Below are positions 1-9,287 of a stretch of DNA of 64,000 nucleotides, piece after piece. The DNA comes from Mesorhizobium sp. YC-39 (GTDB lineage: Bacteria; Pseudomonadota; Alphaproteobacteria; Rhizobiales; Rhizobiaceae). The stretch's first letter is position 1; the number at the start of each line of letters is the position of its first letter. Position numbers and translations under genes: made by a program. The DNA is taken from contig NZ_JAOWPS010000003.1 in the NCBI RefSeq assembly GCF_025753795.1, positions 434,001 to 498,000 on the forward strand, written 5' to 3'. The notes beneath the pieces are model-generated. The model was not told the origin of the DNA, searched no databases, and saw only the letters and a list, made by a program, of their open reading frames with translations.

Positions 1-401
1 CGGCCGTTGACGGCGTCGGTGGAATAGACCGTCGCGGAAACCTTGACGCCGGGGTCGCCGAATGTCGCGGCGATGTTCTTGCCGGTCGGCAGATCCTTAT
101 TGTCAACGGTGATCATGATGGCGGGATAGGCGTCGGGCGGCAGAGCATCGCCGTTCGAGATCGACAGCGTCAGCGTGCCGGCACTGCCGTTGCCGTCGAC
201 GAAGGCGGTCGAAGCGGCGCAGGTCTTGCGGACATCCTCACCGGTGTTGACTTCATCCACGATGGTCGACCACGTGCCGAAGGTTTCCATCTTCGGTGCC
301 GCCGCAGGAGTCGTCTGCGCCCAGGCGACACCAGATGCCGGCAAGGCTGCCAGCAGGGCCAAGGCTCCAAGGACGCAAGAACCGGCATAGCTTCGCATCA
401 T
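1..401 (-). CDS. Secreted protein of unknown function (3' end cut by window edge)
   Basis: The 5' part of a gene whose end lies beyond base 1. About 133 codons are visible. The start is the first of two adjacent ATG codons, with AGGAG about 7 bases upstream. Residues 1-28 form a signal peptide (basic start, Leu/Ala-rich core, AWA-Q cleavage site). The mature part opens with a FGTW motif and has a single early cysteine in a KTCAAS context. The FGxW opening recalls invasion-associated locus B (IalB) proteins of rhizobia and Bartonella, but too little is present to be sure. Probably periplasmic. Confidence 0.7.
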   Translation of the reverse strand, partial: MMRSYAGSCVLGALALLAALPASGVAWAQTTPAAAPKMETFGTWSTIVDEVNTGEDVRKTCAASTAFVDGNGSAGTLTLSISNGDALPPDAYPAIMITVDNKDLPTGKNIAATFGDPGVKVSATVYSTDAVNG

Positions 402-465
402 CAACACTCCTGCCCGGATCGTTTGCAACGGCGCTTGTCGATAAGCAATGATGGTGAGCGTCAGG

Positions 466-1779
466 TCAACCGAGATAGGGATAGAGCGGAAAACGATCCG
501 TTAATGCGGTCACCTTCGCCTTCACCGCGGCTTCCACCGCCGCATTGCCCTCGTCGGAGTTGGCGACCTTGAGCCCATCCAGCACCTCGGCGATCAGCTT
601 GCCGATCTCGCGGAACTCGGCCTGGCCGAAGCCGCGCGTGGTGCCGGCCGGGGTACCCAGACGCACGCCAGAGGTGACGAAGGGCTTTTCCGGGTCGAAG
701 GGGATGCCGTTCTTGTTGCAGGTGATGTTGGAGCGGCCAAGCGCGGCCTCGGCGCGCTTGCCGGTGGCGTTCTTGGGCCTGAGGTCGACCAGCATCAAAT
801 GGTTGTCGGTGCCGCCGGAGACGATGTCGAGACCGGTCTCCTTGAGGCTGGAGGCCAGCGCCTTGGCATTGGCGGCGACGCTCTCGGCATAGAGCTTGAA
901 GCTTGGCTTCAGCGCTTCGCCCAAGGCCACCGCCTTGGCGGCGATGACATGCATCAACGGCCCGCCCTGCAGGCCCGGGAATACCGCCGAATTCATCTTC
1001 TTGGCGATGTCCTCGTCGTTGCACAGGATCATGCCGCCGCGCGGGCCGCGCAGTGATTTGTGCGTGGTCGTCGTCACCACATGGGCATAGGGCAGCGGCG
1101 ACGGGTGCACGCCGCCCGCGACCAGGCCGGCGATATGCGCCATGTCGACCATCAGATAGGCGCCAATCGAGTCGGCGATCTCACGAAACCGCTTCCAGTC
1201 CCAGACGCGCGAATAGGCAGTGCCGCCAGCCAGGATCAGCTTCGGCTTGGTCTCATGCGCGATCTTTTCGATCGCATCCATGTCGAGCAGATGGTCTTCC
1301 TTGCGCACGCCGTAGGAGACGACCTTGAACCATTTGCCACTCATGTTGACCGGCGAACCGTGGGTCAGGTGGCCGCCTGAATTCAGGTCGAGGCCCATAA
1401 AGGTGTCGCCGGGCTGCAAGAGCGCCAGGAACACCGCCTGGTTCATCTGGCTGCCGGAATTGGGCTGGACGTTGGCGAAGTTGCAGCCGAACAGTTTTTT
1501 CGCCCGCTCGATCGCCAGGTCCTCGGCCACGTCGACGAACTGGCAGCCGCCATAGTAGCGCTTGCCCGGATAGCCCTCGGCATATTTGTTGGTCATGATC
1601 GATCCCTGCGCTTCCAGCACGGCGCGGGAGACGATGTTTTCCGACGCAATCAGCTCGATCTCGTGGCGCTGGCGGCCGAGTTCGTTGCGGATGGCGCCGA
1701 AGATCTCCGGATCGGCATCTTCAAGCGTGGTTTCGAAGAAGGATTCGAATTTGTTCGACACTGCCGCTGCTGTTGCCAT
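466..1779 (-). CDS. glyA: Serine hydroxymethyltransferase
   Basis: PLP enzyme that interconverts serine plus tetrahydrofolate with glycine plus 5,10-methylene-tetrahydrofolate, the main source of one-carbon units. It is 437 aa, normal for the family. The PLP lysine is K241 in the TTTTHKSLRGPRGG motif, and the substrate region IELIASENIVS is at residues 41-51. An in-frame ATG exists 45 bases upstream, but the start at 1779 has AGGAT 9-10 bases before it and gives the usual N-terminus. It follows the antiporter gene on the same strand after a 118-base gap, so it may have its own promoter. Cytoplasmic. Confidence 0.97.
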   Translation of the reverse strand: MATAAAVSNKFESFFETTLEDADPEIFGAIRNELGRQRHEIELIASENIVSRAVLEAQGSIMTNKYAEGYPGKRYYGGCQFVDVAEDLAIERAKKLFGCNFANVQPNSGSQMNQAVFLALLQPGDTFMGLDLNSGGHLTHGSPVNMSGKWFKVVSYGVRKEDHLLDMDAIEKIAHETKPKLILAGGTAYSRVWDWKRFREIADSIGAYLMVDMAHIAGLVAGGVHPSPLPYAHVVTTTTHKSLRGPRGGMILCNDEDIAKKMNSAVFPGLQGGPLMHVIAAKAVALGEALKPSFKLYAESVAANAKALASSLKETGLDIVSGGTDNHLMLVDLRPKNATGKRAEAALGRSNITCNKNGIPFDPEKPFVTSGVRLGTPAGTTRGFGQAEFREIGKLIAEVLDGLKVANSDEGNAAVEAAVKAKVTALTDRFPLYPYLG

Positions 1780-1897
1780 GGCTTGAAATCCTCGCGCTCC
1801 GGGGGTCTGTCGCGCCATTAACACAGTTGCTTTCGCCCCGCCACGTTTGCAGCGCGAAATTTGCTGGTCGGATTGCGTCAGCGCGGGTCCGCAGTGC

Positions 1898-3538
1898 TTA
1901 TTTCCTCCCCTGCCGGCCCTTCAGCAAGGCCTCGGTGAGGGTGATTTCGGCAAACAGCGCCTGCATCGTATGGTCGTTGATCTCGCGGCTGCGGAACATG
2001 GCGCGCACGGCGGCCCGCTCGGCCTCGATGCCGGCGAGCCTAAGCTCGAGCTCCAGCCGTCCGGCTTCACGGGCCTCGGCGCGGGCTTCATCCGCCTCGT
2101 CGGAGGCGGCGATCCGGCGCCGATAACCGGCGACGATGCTGTCGGCTACCGCCAGGCGGGCTCCGGCCTCCTCACCTTCGCTGCCGTCATTGGCGACGCT
2201 CTCGATGCGAGCGATGGCCGCATTGGCCGCGCCGACGCGTGCCCGGCGTTCCTCGGCGGCACCAGGATCCTCGCCCGGCTCGACCAGCCCGCGCGCGATC
2301 TTCGGCAAGGCAAGGCTGGCGATGACAAGCGAACAGATGATGACGCCGGCGGCGAGGAAAATCACCAGATCGCGGGCCGGAAACGGCGAGCCGTCGGGCA
2401 TGGCGAGGGGCAGCGACAGGATGCCGGCCAGCGTGATGGCACCGCGCACGCCCGCCACCGAGCCGGCGAGCCGCACGCGCAGGCCGAACGTCTCGGCCTT
2501 GCGCTTGCCAAACCGCGCGGCAAGCCGCGCCGCGATGTCACCGACCCAGATCCACAGGAAGCGCAGCGCGATCAGGCATAGAGTGAGGATCAGCACCGTG
2601 GCGACCGGCTCGATCAGCCAATGCCGGCTGCTCAGCTCGGGCGGCACGTTGCGGATGATGTCGGGGAGCTGCAGGCCGAGCAGAATGAACAGAGCGCCGT
2701 TGAACACAAAGGAAAGCGTCGTCCACAGCGATATGGTCTGCATGCGCGCCGATACGCTGAGATAGCGGAATATGCCGGACCCACTGGTGAGCACGCCAGC
2801 AGTGACGGCGGCCAGGATTCCGGACGCGCCGGCATGCTCGGCGCCGAGATAGGCAATGAAGGGGATCAGGATCATCACCAGCACCTGCGCCTCGGCAGGC
2901 ACACCGCCGATGCGGTTGAGCAATTGCAGTGCCTTGGCGGCGGCGAACACCGCCACCACGCCAGCCAGGATGCCGGCGGCAACGGCGTAGAGGAAACTCA
3001 GCGAAGCAGCGGCGAAGGAGAAGCTGCCGGTCAGCACTGCCGCCACCGCGAAACGGAACATGACGAGACCCGACGCGTCGTTGAGCAGCGACTCGCCTTC
3101 CAGAATATGCATTAGCCGCGCCGGCACCACGTTCCGGTCGACGATCGAGGAGACGGCCACTGCGTCTGTCGGCGACAGCACTGCCGCAAGCGCGAAGGCT
3201 ACGACCAGCGGGATGCTCGGCACTAGCCAGTGCAAGGCATAGCCGAAGCCGACGATGGTGAAGAAGACGAGCCCGATGGCAAGGTCGAGGATCGGGCCGC
3301 GCAGCGCCAGCAATTCGCGCTTCGGCGCGGCAACGGCGTCGCTGAACAAAAGCGGCGGGATGAACACCAGCAAGAACAGCTCGGGATCGATCTCGATATG
3401 GATGCCGCGCACCGGCCAGGCCAGTGCCGCACCCATGGCGATCTGCAATACCGGCAGCGGCACGCGCACGAGCCGGACCAGCGCGCCCGAAAGGGCGACG
3501 AAGACGAGCACGACGAGGATGAAGACGGCGACTTGCAT
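1898..3538 (-). CDS. Na+/H+ antiporter, CPA1 family
   Basis: A 546 aa membrane protein with about 11-12 hydrophobic segments in the first 400 residues and a charged cytoplasmic tail of about 110 residues rich in Ala, Glu and Arg. The Na+/H+ exchanger core is shown by PPLLFSDAV near the third helix and by the LSPTDAVAVSSI motif carrying the essential aspartate. LLNDASGLV and VRGAITLA further on are also typical of CPA1 exchangers. It should exchange cytoplasmic Na+ or K+ for H+ in pH and salt homeostasis. The start at 3538 is chosen because it begins directly with the first membrane helix; longer in-frame starts exist. Confidence 0.9.
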   Translation of the reverse strand: MQVAVFILVVLVFVALSGALVRLVRVPLPVLQIAMGAALAWPVRGIHIEIDPELFLLVFIPPLLFSDAVAAPKRELLALRGPILDLAIGLVFFTIVGFGYALHWLVPSIPLVVAFALAAVLSPTDAVAVSSIVDRNVVPARLMHILEGESLLNDASGLVMFRFAVAAVLTGSFSFAAASLSFLYAVAAGILAGVVAVFAAAKALQLLNRIGGVPAEAQVLVMILIPFIAYLGAEHAGASGILAAVTAGVLTSGSGIFRYLSVSARMQTISLWTTLSFVFNGALFILLGLQLPDIIRNVPPELSSRHWLIEPVATVLILTLCLIALRFLWIWVGDIAARLAARFGKRKAETFGLRVRLAGSVAGVRGAITLAGILSLPLAMPDGSPFPARDLVIFLAAGVIICSLVIASLALPKIARGLVEPGEDPGAAEERRARVGAANAAIARIESVANDGSEGEEAGARLAVADSIVAGYRRRIAASDEADEARAEAREAGRLELELRLAGIEAERAAVRAMFRSREINDHTMQALFAEITLTEALLKGRQGRK

Positions 3539-3635
3539 GGCCTGATTCCGAACGAGGTTTCCAAGATCGTGCGTAAACCGGACGGGAAGGTCCATCCAGA
3601 GTACGCAACAGACTCGCTTGCGGGAACTTGAAAGC

Positions 3636-3663
3636 AAAAAGGCCGCCTCATCGGCGGCCTTTT
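3636..3663 (-). terminator. Rho-independent terminator after the L,D-transpeptidase gene
   Basis: Seven-base GC stem (GGCCGCC/GGCGGCC) with a TCATC loop, flanked by A and T runs on both sides. On the minus strand it is followed by five T, directly after the stop codon at 3682. The flanking runs mean it could also work on the plus strand. Confidence 0.85.
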
Positions 3664-3681
3664 CAGCAAAAAATCAATCGC

Positions 3682-4935
3682 TTAAAGCGCAGAAGTGATT
3701 TGCAGCTCATTGGCTCCGTCGAGGCCATAGATGTCGTCGCGGAACTGTACGACGCCCGGCCCCGTCGACCAGGCCGACAGATAGAGGAAATAGACCGCCA
3801 CCGGATTGGTGACCTGCACCGGGATGTTTTCGCCGCTTTTGATCGCCTGCTCGAAATGCTGGCGGTTCCAGCCCGGCGTGTCGCGCAGGATCCAGGTGAC
3901 GAGGTCGCGCACGTTCTGGACGCGCACGCAGCCCGAGGAATCGAAGCGCATCATCTTGCCGAACAGGCTCTGCTGCGGCGTGTCGTGCATGTAGACGCCG
4001 TCCGGGCTCGGAAAATTGATCTTGACCGAGGCCATCGCGTTGCCTGCGCCCGGATCCTGACGGAAGCGGTATTTCTCGGCGTCGTCGGTCGACCAGTCCA
4101 CGGTGAGCGGATCGACCTCACTGCCATCCGGCGCGAACAGCCTGATATGGCTGTCCTTGAGATAGTTGGGGTCCTTCCGCATCAGCGGAATGATGTCCTT
4201 GCGCACGATCGAGACCGGAGCATTCCAGTAGGGGTTGACGATGATCTCGTTGATCTTGGAATTGACGATCGGCGTCTGGCGGTCGATCTTGCCGACAACG
4301 GCGGTGTGGCGCAGCACGACGCGATCGTTCTCGACCGCCTCGACCTGGGCGCCCGGGATGTCAACCAGAACGTAGCGGTTGCCCAGAGTGCCGGCGCGCT
4401 CGCGCAGTCGCTGCAGGTTTGTCTGCAACTGGCCAAGCCGGATTGGCGCCGAAACATTCATCGCCGCATAGGTGTACTGGCCCAACGTTCCATCGGACGG
4501 CAGGCCATGGCGCGCCTGGAAGCGCTTGACGGCGGCGTCGACATAGGAATCGAAGGCCGTCGAGATGCCGGCGCTCTGCGCCAGATCGCCCGAAACCATC
4601 AGACGCTTGCGCAGCGGCACCACGTCCGGATCATCAACGCCGAGCTGCAATTTCTTGGTATCAGGAACCGGCTCCCAGCCGCCCTGGGCGACGATGTTCT
4701 GATACTGCGCGACCGCCTGCTCGGTAAACGCAACGGTCTGCAGGCTGAAGATCGGCAGCGTCGAGGCCACCTTGCCGCCCTGGCTGGGGCGGGCGTCGAA
4801 CTGGTCGTCCCAATTGCCGCGGCCGGAGGACTTCAGGATGTCCCCGATCACGTCCTGGGCGCTGGCGGCGTTCGCTACCATGGCGGCGGCGAGCGCGGAG
4901 GCTCCGGAAAGGAAGAAACGGCGGCTGGTTCTCAT
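3682..4935 (-). CDS. L,D-transpeptidase (YkuD domain), Tat-type signal
   Basis: Periplasmic peptidoglycan enzyme that makes 3-3 crosslinks or anchors proteins by L,D-transpeptidation. It is 417 aa. The N-terminus has a twin-arginine signal (SRRFFLSGA, then AASA-Q). A peptidoglycan-binding-like stretch (about residues 130-165) with VKRFQARHGLPSDG follows. The YkuD domain has the conserved His in MHDTP and the catalytic cysteine C336 in SSGCVRV. The start at 4935 has a weak GGAA; an in-frame ATG at 4950 is possible. The MarR-family ldtR gene lies upstream on the same strand, and the pair matches the LdtR-LdtP pair described in Liberibacter and other Rhizobiales, so regulation by LdtR is likely. 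Confidence 0.92.
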   Translation of the reverse strand: MRTSRRFFLSGASALAAAMVANAASAQDVIGDILKSSGRGNWDDQFDARPSQGGKVASTLPIFSLQTVAFTEQAVAQYQNIVAQGGWEPVPDTKKLQLGVDDPDVVPLRKRLMVSGDLAQSAGISTAFDSYVDAAVKRFQARHGLPSDGTLGQYTYAAMNVSAPIRLGQLQTNLQRLRERAGTLGNRYVLVDIPGAQVEAVENDRVVLRHTAVVGKIDRQTPIVNSKINEIIVNPYWNAPVSIVRKDIIPLMRKDPNYLKDSHIRLFAPDGSEVDPLTVDWSTDDAEKYRFRQDPGAGNAMASVKINFPSPDGVYMHDTPQQSLFGKMMRFDSSGCVRVQNVRDLVTWILRDTPGWNRQHFEQAIKSGENIPVQVTNPVAVYFLYLSAWSTGPGVVQFRDDIYGLDGANELQITSAL

Positions 4936-5268
4936 GGACGTTCCAGACATTCTTGTAGCAATTCTTGTCACGGGCGATCTCGCCCACACACTAAAGTTGG
5001 CATTGTTAACAATTAGCCAACCAGCGCCCCATCACTTCGATGTGAAACAGGCAAGGTGTAACGCGCGTTCGAGGTGAATTCATGGCTTCCACCTCACCCG
5101 CATTCTCGCTTTCACCGGGAATATGGCGGCAACGTGGCCTTGTCAGCGATTTGGATCGGCTGGCCCATACGAAACGCAAGGACCGGTGCTTTTCGGCACC
5201 GGTCCTGATTGGCTGCTCCCCGGCCGCGCTTCTGTGGCGCGGCTTCCGATCTCGATGCGGCGGATGAA
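4936..5268. other. Intergenic region between ldtR and the L,D-transpeptidase gene
   Basis: 333 bases with no gene. It holds the ldtR terminator (5179-5206) and must hold the promoter of the L,D-transpeptidase gene, since the terminator separates the two. No clear MarR palindrome could be assigned by eye. Confidence 0.6.
5179..5206 (-). terminator. Hairpin terminator after ldtR
   Basis: Perfect 11-base stem (AGGACCGGTGC/GCACCGGTCCT) around a six-base loop, 62 bases past the ldtR stop. The T run on the minus strand is interrupted (TGCGTTTCG), so strength is uncertain. Confidence 0.6.
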
Positions 5269-5784
5269 TTACATCCGATAAGCAATCGTGTCATTCCAGA
5301 AGCGGTCCAGCCGCTGGAGCGCACGGTTCATCTGCTTGAACTCGTCGGTGTTGATGCCGCCGACCTGCTCGATCGAGCCGACATGGCGCTCGTAGAGACC
5401 GGCGACGACTTCCGCCACCTCGTTGCCCTTCGGCGTCAGCGAGACGCGGACCGAACGGCGGTCGATGCGCGAGCGCTGGTGGTTGATGAAGCCGAGATCG
5501 ACCAGCTTCTTCAGATTGTAGGAGACGTTCGAGCCGAGATAGTAGCCGCGCGAGCGCAGTTCGCCGGCGGTCAGTTCCGAGTTGCCGATGTTGAAGAGCA
5601 GCAGCGCCTGGATGGCGTTGATGTCGGAACGGCCGTTGCGGTCGAATTCGTCCTTGATCACGTCAAGCAGACGGCGGTGCAGACGCTCCACAAGCTGCAG
5701 CGATTCCATGTAAAGCGAACGGATTGCCTCGCGGCGATCGTCGGATACGTTGGCGGTCTTCGCCGCCGGACGCGAATTGATCAT
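5269..5784 (-). CDS. ldtR: MarR-family transcriptional regulator, LdtR type
   Basis: A 171 aa winged-helix regulator. The recognition region (about residues 70-100) reads ELTAGELRSRGYYLGSNVSY followed by LGFI and the wing DRRSVRVSLT, which is the MarR pattern. Length and the N-terminal helix match LdtR of Rhizobiales, known in Liberibacter to activate an L,D-transpeptidase gene and to affect osmotic tolerance. Here the probable target gene is the next gene on the same strand. The start has GAGAGGCAAAGA just upstream. Orthology to LdtR is inferred from resemblance plus neighbourhood. Confidence 0.85.
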   Translation of the reverse strand: MINSRPAAKTANVSDDRREAIRSLYMESLQLVERLHRRLLDVIKDEFDRNGRSDINAIQALLLFNIGNSELTAGELRSRGYYLGSNVSYNLKKLVDLGFINHQRSRIDRRSVRVSLTPKGNEVAEVVAGLYERHVGSIEQVGGINTDEFKQMNRALQRLDRFWNDTIAYRM

Positions 5785-6070
5785 TGTCTTTGCCTCTCGT
5801 TTGTCGCCCTGGTGATTTTTTGTTTTTCACCTTGATCGCGACACTATCGAATACTCATAAAATTCGACTTAAACGCCAAGGCTAACAAGAGCTTACCGGT
5901 AAGAGGTTTCGAAAGAGGCTTAACGAACGGTCACCCGAGCAAGGATAATTAACCTAAAGATTTCACCACTGATTCTGGGCGAAATCAGAGCGGGATGGGG
6001 CATCCCGTTCTATCTGCTTGTTTAACGGCATTTGCGCGACGCCAAGTCAGTCCATCTGGCTGCAAATGCT

Positions 6071-6493
6071 CTAGCGCCGGGTCTGGCGCTTCTGCAGCCA
6101 GATCACCACGCGAAAGACGATATAAAGCAGCGCCACCGCCGCATGTGAGGCAACGATCAGCAGCCGGTGGCCGAAGAGCTCGGGAAAGCCGGCATACATG
6201 ACCGTCTCGGTCACCGCGCAGATGAACCATATTACCGGCCCCCAGGAGGCCAGCATCCAGAGGCCCGCGGCGGCGAAGGGGAAGAACACGGCGAGCATCA
6301 CCGCCGCCACCTGCCAGTGCACAGGCATCAGGTCGAAGCGCCACAGCGGGCCCTGGTAGAAGCCGATCAGCCTGATCCAGTACAATATGCCGAACAGGAG
6401 GCAGTAGCCGGCAATGACACGCTGGAACCAGGCGAAGATGACTTCCACCGTCGTCGGCTGCAGCACGACGCGCCTCGAGGTGACTTCGCTCAC
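6071..6493 (-). CDS. Small integral membrane protein (DUF6163-like)
   Basis: 140 aa with four hydrophobic segments (about residues 18-38, 60-80, 82-105 and 112-132) and a basic tail (LQKRQTRR). No catalytic motif is visible. It starts with GTG and overlaps the stop of the upstream hydrolase gene by four bases (GTGA), so the two are translationally coupled. The family assignment is from memory of rhizobial homologues and is tentative; function unknown. Confidence 0.75.
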   Translation of the reverse strand: MSEVTSRRVVLQPTTVEVIFAWFQRVIAGYCLLFGILYWIRLIGFYQGPLWRFDLMPVHWQVAAVMLAVFFPFAAAGLWMLASWGPVIWFICAVTETVMYAGFPELFGHRLLIVASHAAVALLYIVFRVVIWLQKRQTRR

Positions 6494-7533
6494 AGCTCAA
6501 GTTCCCGTTCATCGAGCGGCGCGAAATAGGCGTCGACATCGGCAGCGCTGACCGCATCGAGGCTTGCCGGCAGCCAGAGCGGCGTCGAGCCCTTGTCGAT
6601 GATGGCGGCGCGAATGCCCTCGTAGAAATCATGGCCCGACAGCATGCGGTTGAGGATGCGGAACTCCATCTTCATGCATTCGTCCATGGACAGCGTCAGC
6701 CCGGCGCTGATCTGACGCCAGGCGACATGCAGGCTGGTCGGCGAGCGGGTGCGGATCGTCGCCAGCGTCTTTGCCGCGAAATCGTCAGCAGCGGCTGCCA
6801 ACTCCAGGCTGCCGACGATGTCGGCCAGCGACGGTTGCGCGAAATGGCGGGCGATCGCCTCCAACACCGGCCTGTCCGTCTCGCGCCGGGCCGGGACAAA
6901 AAAGCCGCGCAGCACCGATTCCGGATCGCCCGTCGCGCAAAGCCGGTCGAGAAAGCCCGCCTGATCCTGCGCCTTGATCGTGTGCGTCGCCAGGCCCGAC
7001 CACAGCGCATCGCCGTGGCGGATGCGGTTTCCCGTGAGCGCCAGATACATGCCGAAGCTGCCGCCAAGGTCCGGCAGGAGGTGGCTGGCGCCGACATCCG
7101 GGAAAAAGCCGATGCCGACTTCCGGCATGGCGAACTGGGCGTTCTCGGTCATGATCCGCTGCGAGCCATGGAAAGAGACGCCGACGCCGCCGCCCATGAC
7201 GATGCCGTCGATCAGCGCGACATAGGGTTTTTTGAACCGGGCGATACGGGCGTTGAGCCGGTATTCGTCGGCGAAGAACTCGACCGGCGGCTTTCCCGCA
7301 CGGCCGGCTTCATAGATATGCAAGATGTCGCCGCCCGCGGAAAACGCCCTGCCCTCGGCCTTGACGACCACCACATCGACCTCGTGATCCCGCTCCCAGG
7401 CGCGCAAGGCCCTGTCGAGTGCCTTGACCATGCGATGCGTGACGGCATTGAGCGCCTGTGGCCGCGTCAGCGTGACGATGCCAGCCCGACCCAAATGTTC
7501 GAAGCGAATTTCGTCGCCTCCGTCAAAATCCAT
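6490..7533 (-). CDS. 3-hydroxyisobutyryl-CoA hydrolase / enoyl-CoA hydratase family
   Basis: 347 aa crotonase-fold enzyme. The oxyanion-hole motifs are RAFSAGGDI (about 57-65) and the DGIVMGGGVGVSFHGS stretch. The PEVGIGFFPDVGASHLLPDL segment is typical of 3-hydroxyisobutyryl-CoA hydrolases of valine breakdown rather than simple hydratases, as is the length. It should release 3-hydroxyisobutyrate from its CoA ester in the cytoplasm. A strong GGGGGAGGAT precedes the ATG. It is the first gene of a two-gene operon with the membrane protein at 6071-6493. Confidence 0.88.
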   Translation of the reverse strand: MDFDGGDEIRFEHLGRAGIVTLTRPQALNAVTHRMVKALDRALRAWERDHEVDVVVVKAEGRAFSAGGDILHIYEAGRAGKPPVEFFADEYRLNARIARFKKPYVALIDGIVMGGGVGVSFHGSQRIMTENAQFAMPEVGIGFFPDVGASHLLPDLGGSFGMYLALTGNRIRHGDALWSGLATHTIKAQDQAGFLDRLCATGDPESVLRGFFVPARRETDRPVLEAIARHFAQPSLADIVGSLELAAAADDFAAKTLATIRTRSPTSLHVAWRQISAGLTLSMDECMKMEFRILNRMLSGHDFYEGIRAAIIDKGSTPLWLPASLDAVSAADVDAYFAPLDERELEL

Positions 7534-7865
7534 CGCCAGAGAATCCTCCCCCGCATCTGCGGGACTGAAGTGCTATCGCATCGGCCCGAAAATCGGAATC
7601 GATTTTTGCGGCGCTGACCTTCGGTTCGGAAAGCACGATGCGAAGACTCAAAATTCTTGAGACGCGTACTTTGTGCGTCCAAGTGGACGCACGTCGCTCT
7701 AATAGCTGGCGCATGGGTGCGTCAATGCCGGGGCCAATCGGTGGCGGGCTGGTTTGGATTTCGGGCGCAACGAGACCGTCCTTTGCGTCCGGCCCAAATG
7801 GGCGCAAAATTGCCGTCGAGGGCACGACCGTCCATCTATGCAGCAATCACCTCAGGGGCGAACGC

Positions 7866-8366
7866 ATGATGCTTGAAACCGGAGCGTCGGGGTATGAGAT
7901 GCCGCGAAAGTTCGACCCGGACGACGTTCTCAGTCGCCCGCTGATGGCGAATCTGGCGACCGTGACCGCGGACGGTGCGCCGCGCAGTGCTCCGGTATGG
8001 TTCATCTGGGAGGATGGCGCGATCTGGTTGCTCGGGTCAGCGGACGGCAGCGCGGTAAAACACCTTGAGATAGACCCGCGCTGCGCGGTTGAAATCGTTC
8101 ACTTCGACAACGAGGCCGGCATCCTGCTCCATCTCGGGCTGCGCGGCGCCGCCACCATCGAAGCGATGTCGCCGGACCGCTTCAAACGGCTGCTTCACAA
8201 ATATCTTGGTCGAGAAGCAAGCTGGAACCAGTGGTTCATCGACAATGTGGCCCAGATCGAACATCCGGACGGGCGCATGATCAGGCTTGCCCCGGTCAGC
8301 ATCTTCACCAACAATGTGTCGTTCTTCAGAACCGGTCCCGAGCTGGCGTGGCCGCCAAAGCCGTAG
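7866..8366 (+). CDS. Pyridoxamine 5'-phosphate oxidase-fold protein
   Basis: 166 aa with the split-barrel flavin-binding pattern: LATVTADGAPRSAPVWFIWEDG near the N-terminus, then KHLEIDPRCAVEIVHFD. This is the FMN or F420-type PNPOx-like family; no specific substrate can be read from the sequence. The start is the first of two ATG codons with AGGGG 8 bases upstream. It is followed 20 bases later by the DUF2066 gene, so the two may be cotranscribed. Confidence 0.82.
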   Translation: MMLETGASGYEMPRKFDPDDVLSRPLMANLATVTADGAPRSAPVWFIWEDGAIWLLGSADGSAVKHLEIDPRCAVEIVHFDNEAGILLHLGLRGAATIEAMSPDRFKRLLHKYLGREASWNQWFIDNVAQIEHPDGRMIRLAPVSIFTNNVSFFRTGPELAWPPKP

Positions 8367-8386
8367 ATACCGAAGGACTGTGAGCC

Positions 8387-9214
8387 ATGCCCTGGTTTTC
8401 GCGCCTTGCGCTCATGGCGATCGTCCTGACGGCGGGCTTTTTGACGGTGCGTTCCGCAATCACTGCAACAGTCGACGAACTCTACCAGTCGCAAACCATC
8501 GTCAACGGTCAGGGTGAGAAAAACCGCCAAGCCGGCTTCAAGCGCTGTCTCGACGCCGTTCTGGTCCGAGTTTCCGGCGATCAGCGCCTGCCAGCGAAAC
8601 CTGCTATGTCGGCACTGCGCGACAAGGCCGGCAGCTTCGTCACCAGCTTCCGCTATCGCGACCGCATGGAAGGCATTCCCAACCATGACGATCAAGGGAC
8701 GTACGACCGGCCCCACAATCTTTATTGCCAGTACAGGCCAGCGGTGATCGACCCGGTGCTGGCTTCGCTCGACAGCAGGCCATGGCTGGCCGAGAGGCCG
8801 CGGCTGGCGGTGTTTTTAGCGACCGAGCGCGGCGCAAGGCATTTCACGCTCGATGCCGAAGGCGAACGCGGTGAGCTGATGCGTGAATCGTTGGACAATG
8901 CCGCCGGGCCACTTGCCATGCAAGTGGCCCTTCCCAAGGCGGCGGCGCTGTCGCAGGCCGGGCTGGTCGACAAGACGTTGCGCGATGCCGGGATGGCGAT
9001 GCTAGACGCGACCGCAAGAAAGGTCGGCGCCGACCAGGCACTGGCCGGCAGCCTCGTCTGGAGCGACAAGGAGCTGGGCTGGATCGCCGACTGGCGGCTT
9101 GCCATGGCCGGCAAGACCTACAAATGGCAAGTGCGCGGCGTCAGTTTCGACGAGGCGTTCCGCGTCGCCATGCGCGGCGCCGCGCAGGTGCTGTCCGGCA
9201 ATGGGCAGCCGTAG
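8387..9214 (+). CDS. DUF2066 domain-containing exported protein
   Basis: 275 aa with an N-terminal hydrophobic signal or anchor (residues 5-25). The mature part has the DUF2066 features: QTIVNGQGEKNRQAGFKRCLDAVLVRVSGD and later RPRLAVFLATERG. The family is widespread in proteobacteria and has no established function. It sits between the PNPOx-like gene and hemB on the same strand. Probably periplasmic. Confidence 0.82.
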   Translation: MPWFSRLALMAIVLTAGFLTVRSAITATVDELYQSQTIVNGQGEKNRQAGFKRCLDAVLVRVSGDQRLPAKPAMSALRDKAGSFVTSFRYRDRMEGIPNHDDQGTYDRPHNLYCQYRPAVIDPVLASLDSRPWLAERPRLAVFLATERGARHFTLDAEGERGELMRESLDNAAGPLAMQVALPKAAALSQAGLVDKTLRDAGMAMLDATARKVGADQALAGSLVWSDKELGWIADWRLAMAGKTYKWQVRGVSFDEAFRVAMRGAAQVLSGNGQP

Positions 9215-9287
9215 GCTGGCACAAACGTGTCGCATTGGTCAGCAGCATAGGCTCGTGGTAAAAGCTGCCCGATCCGGAGTATAGGCG

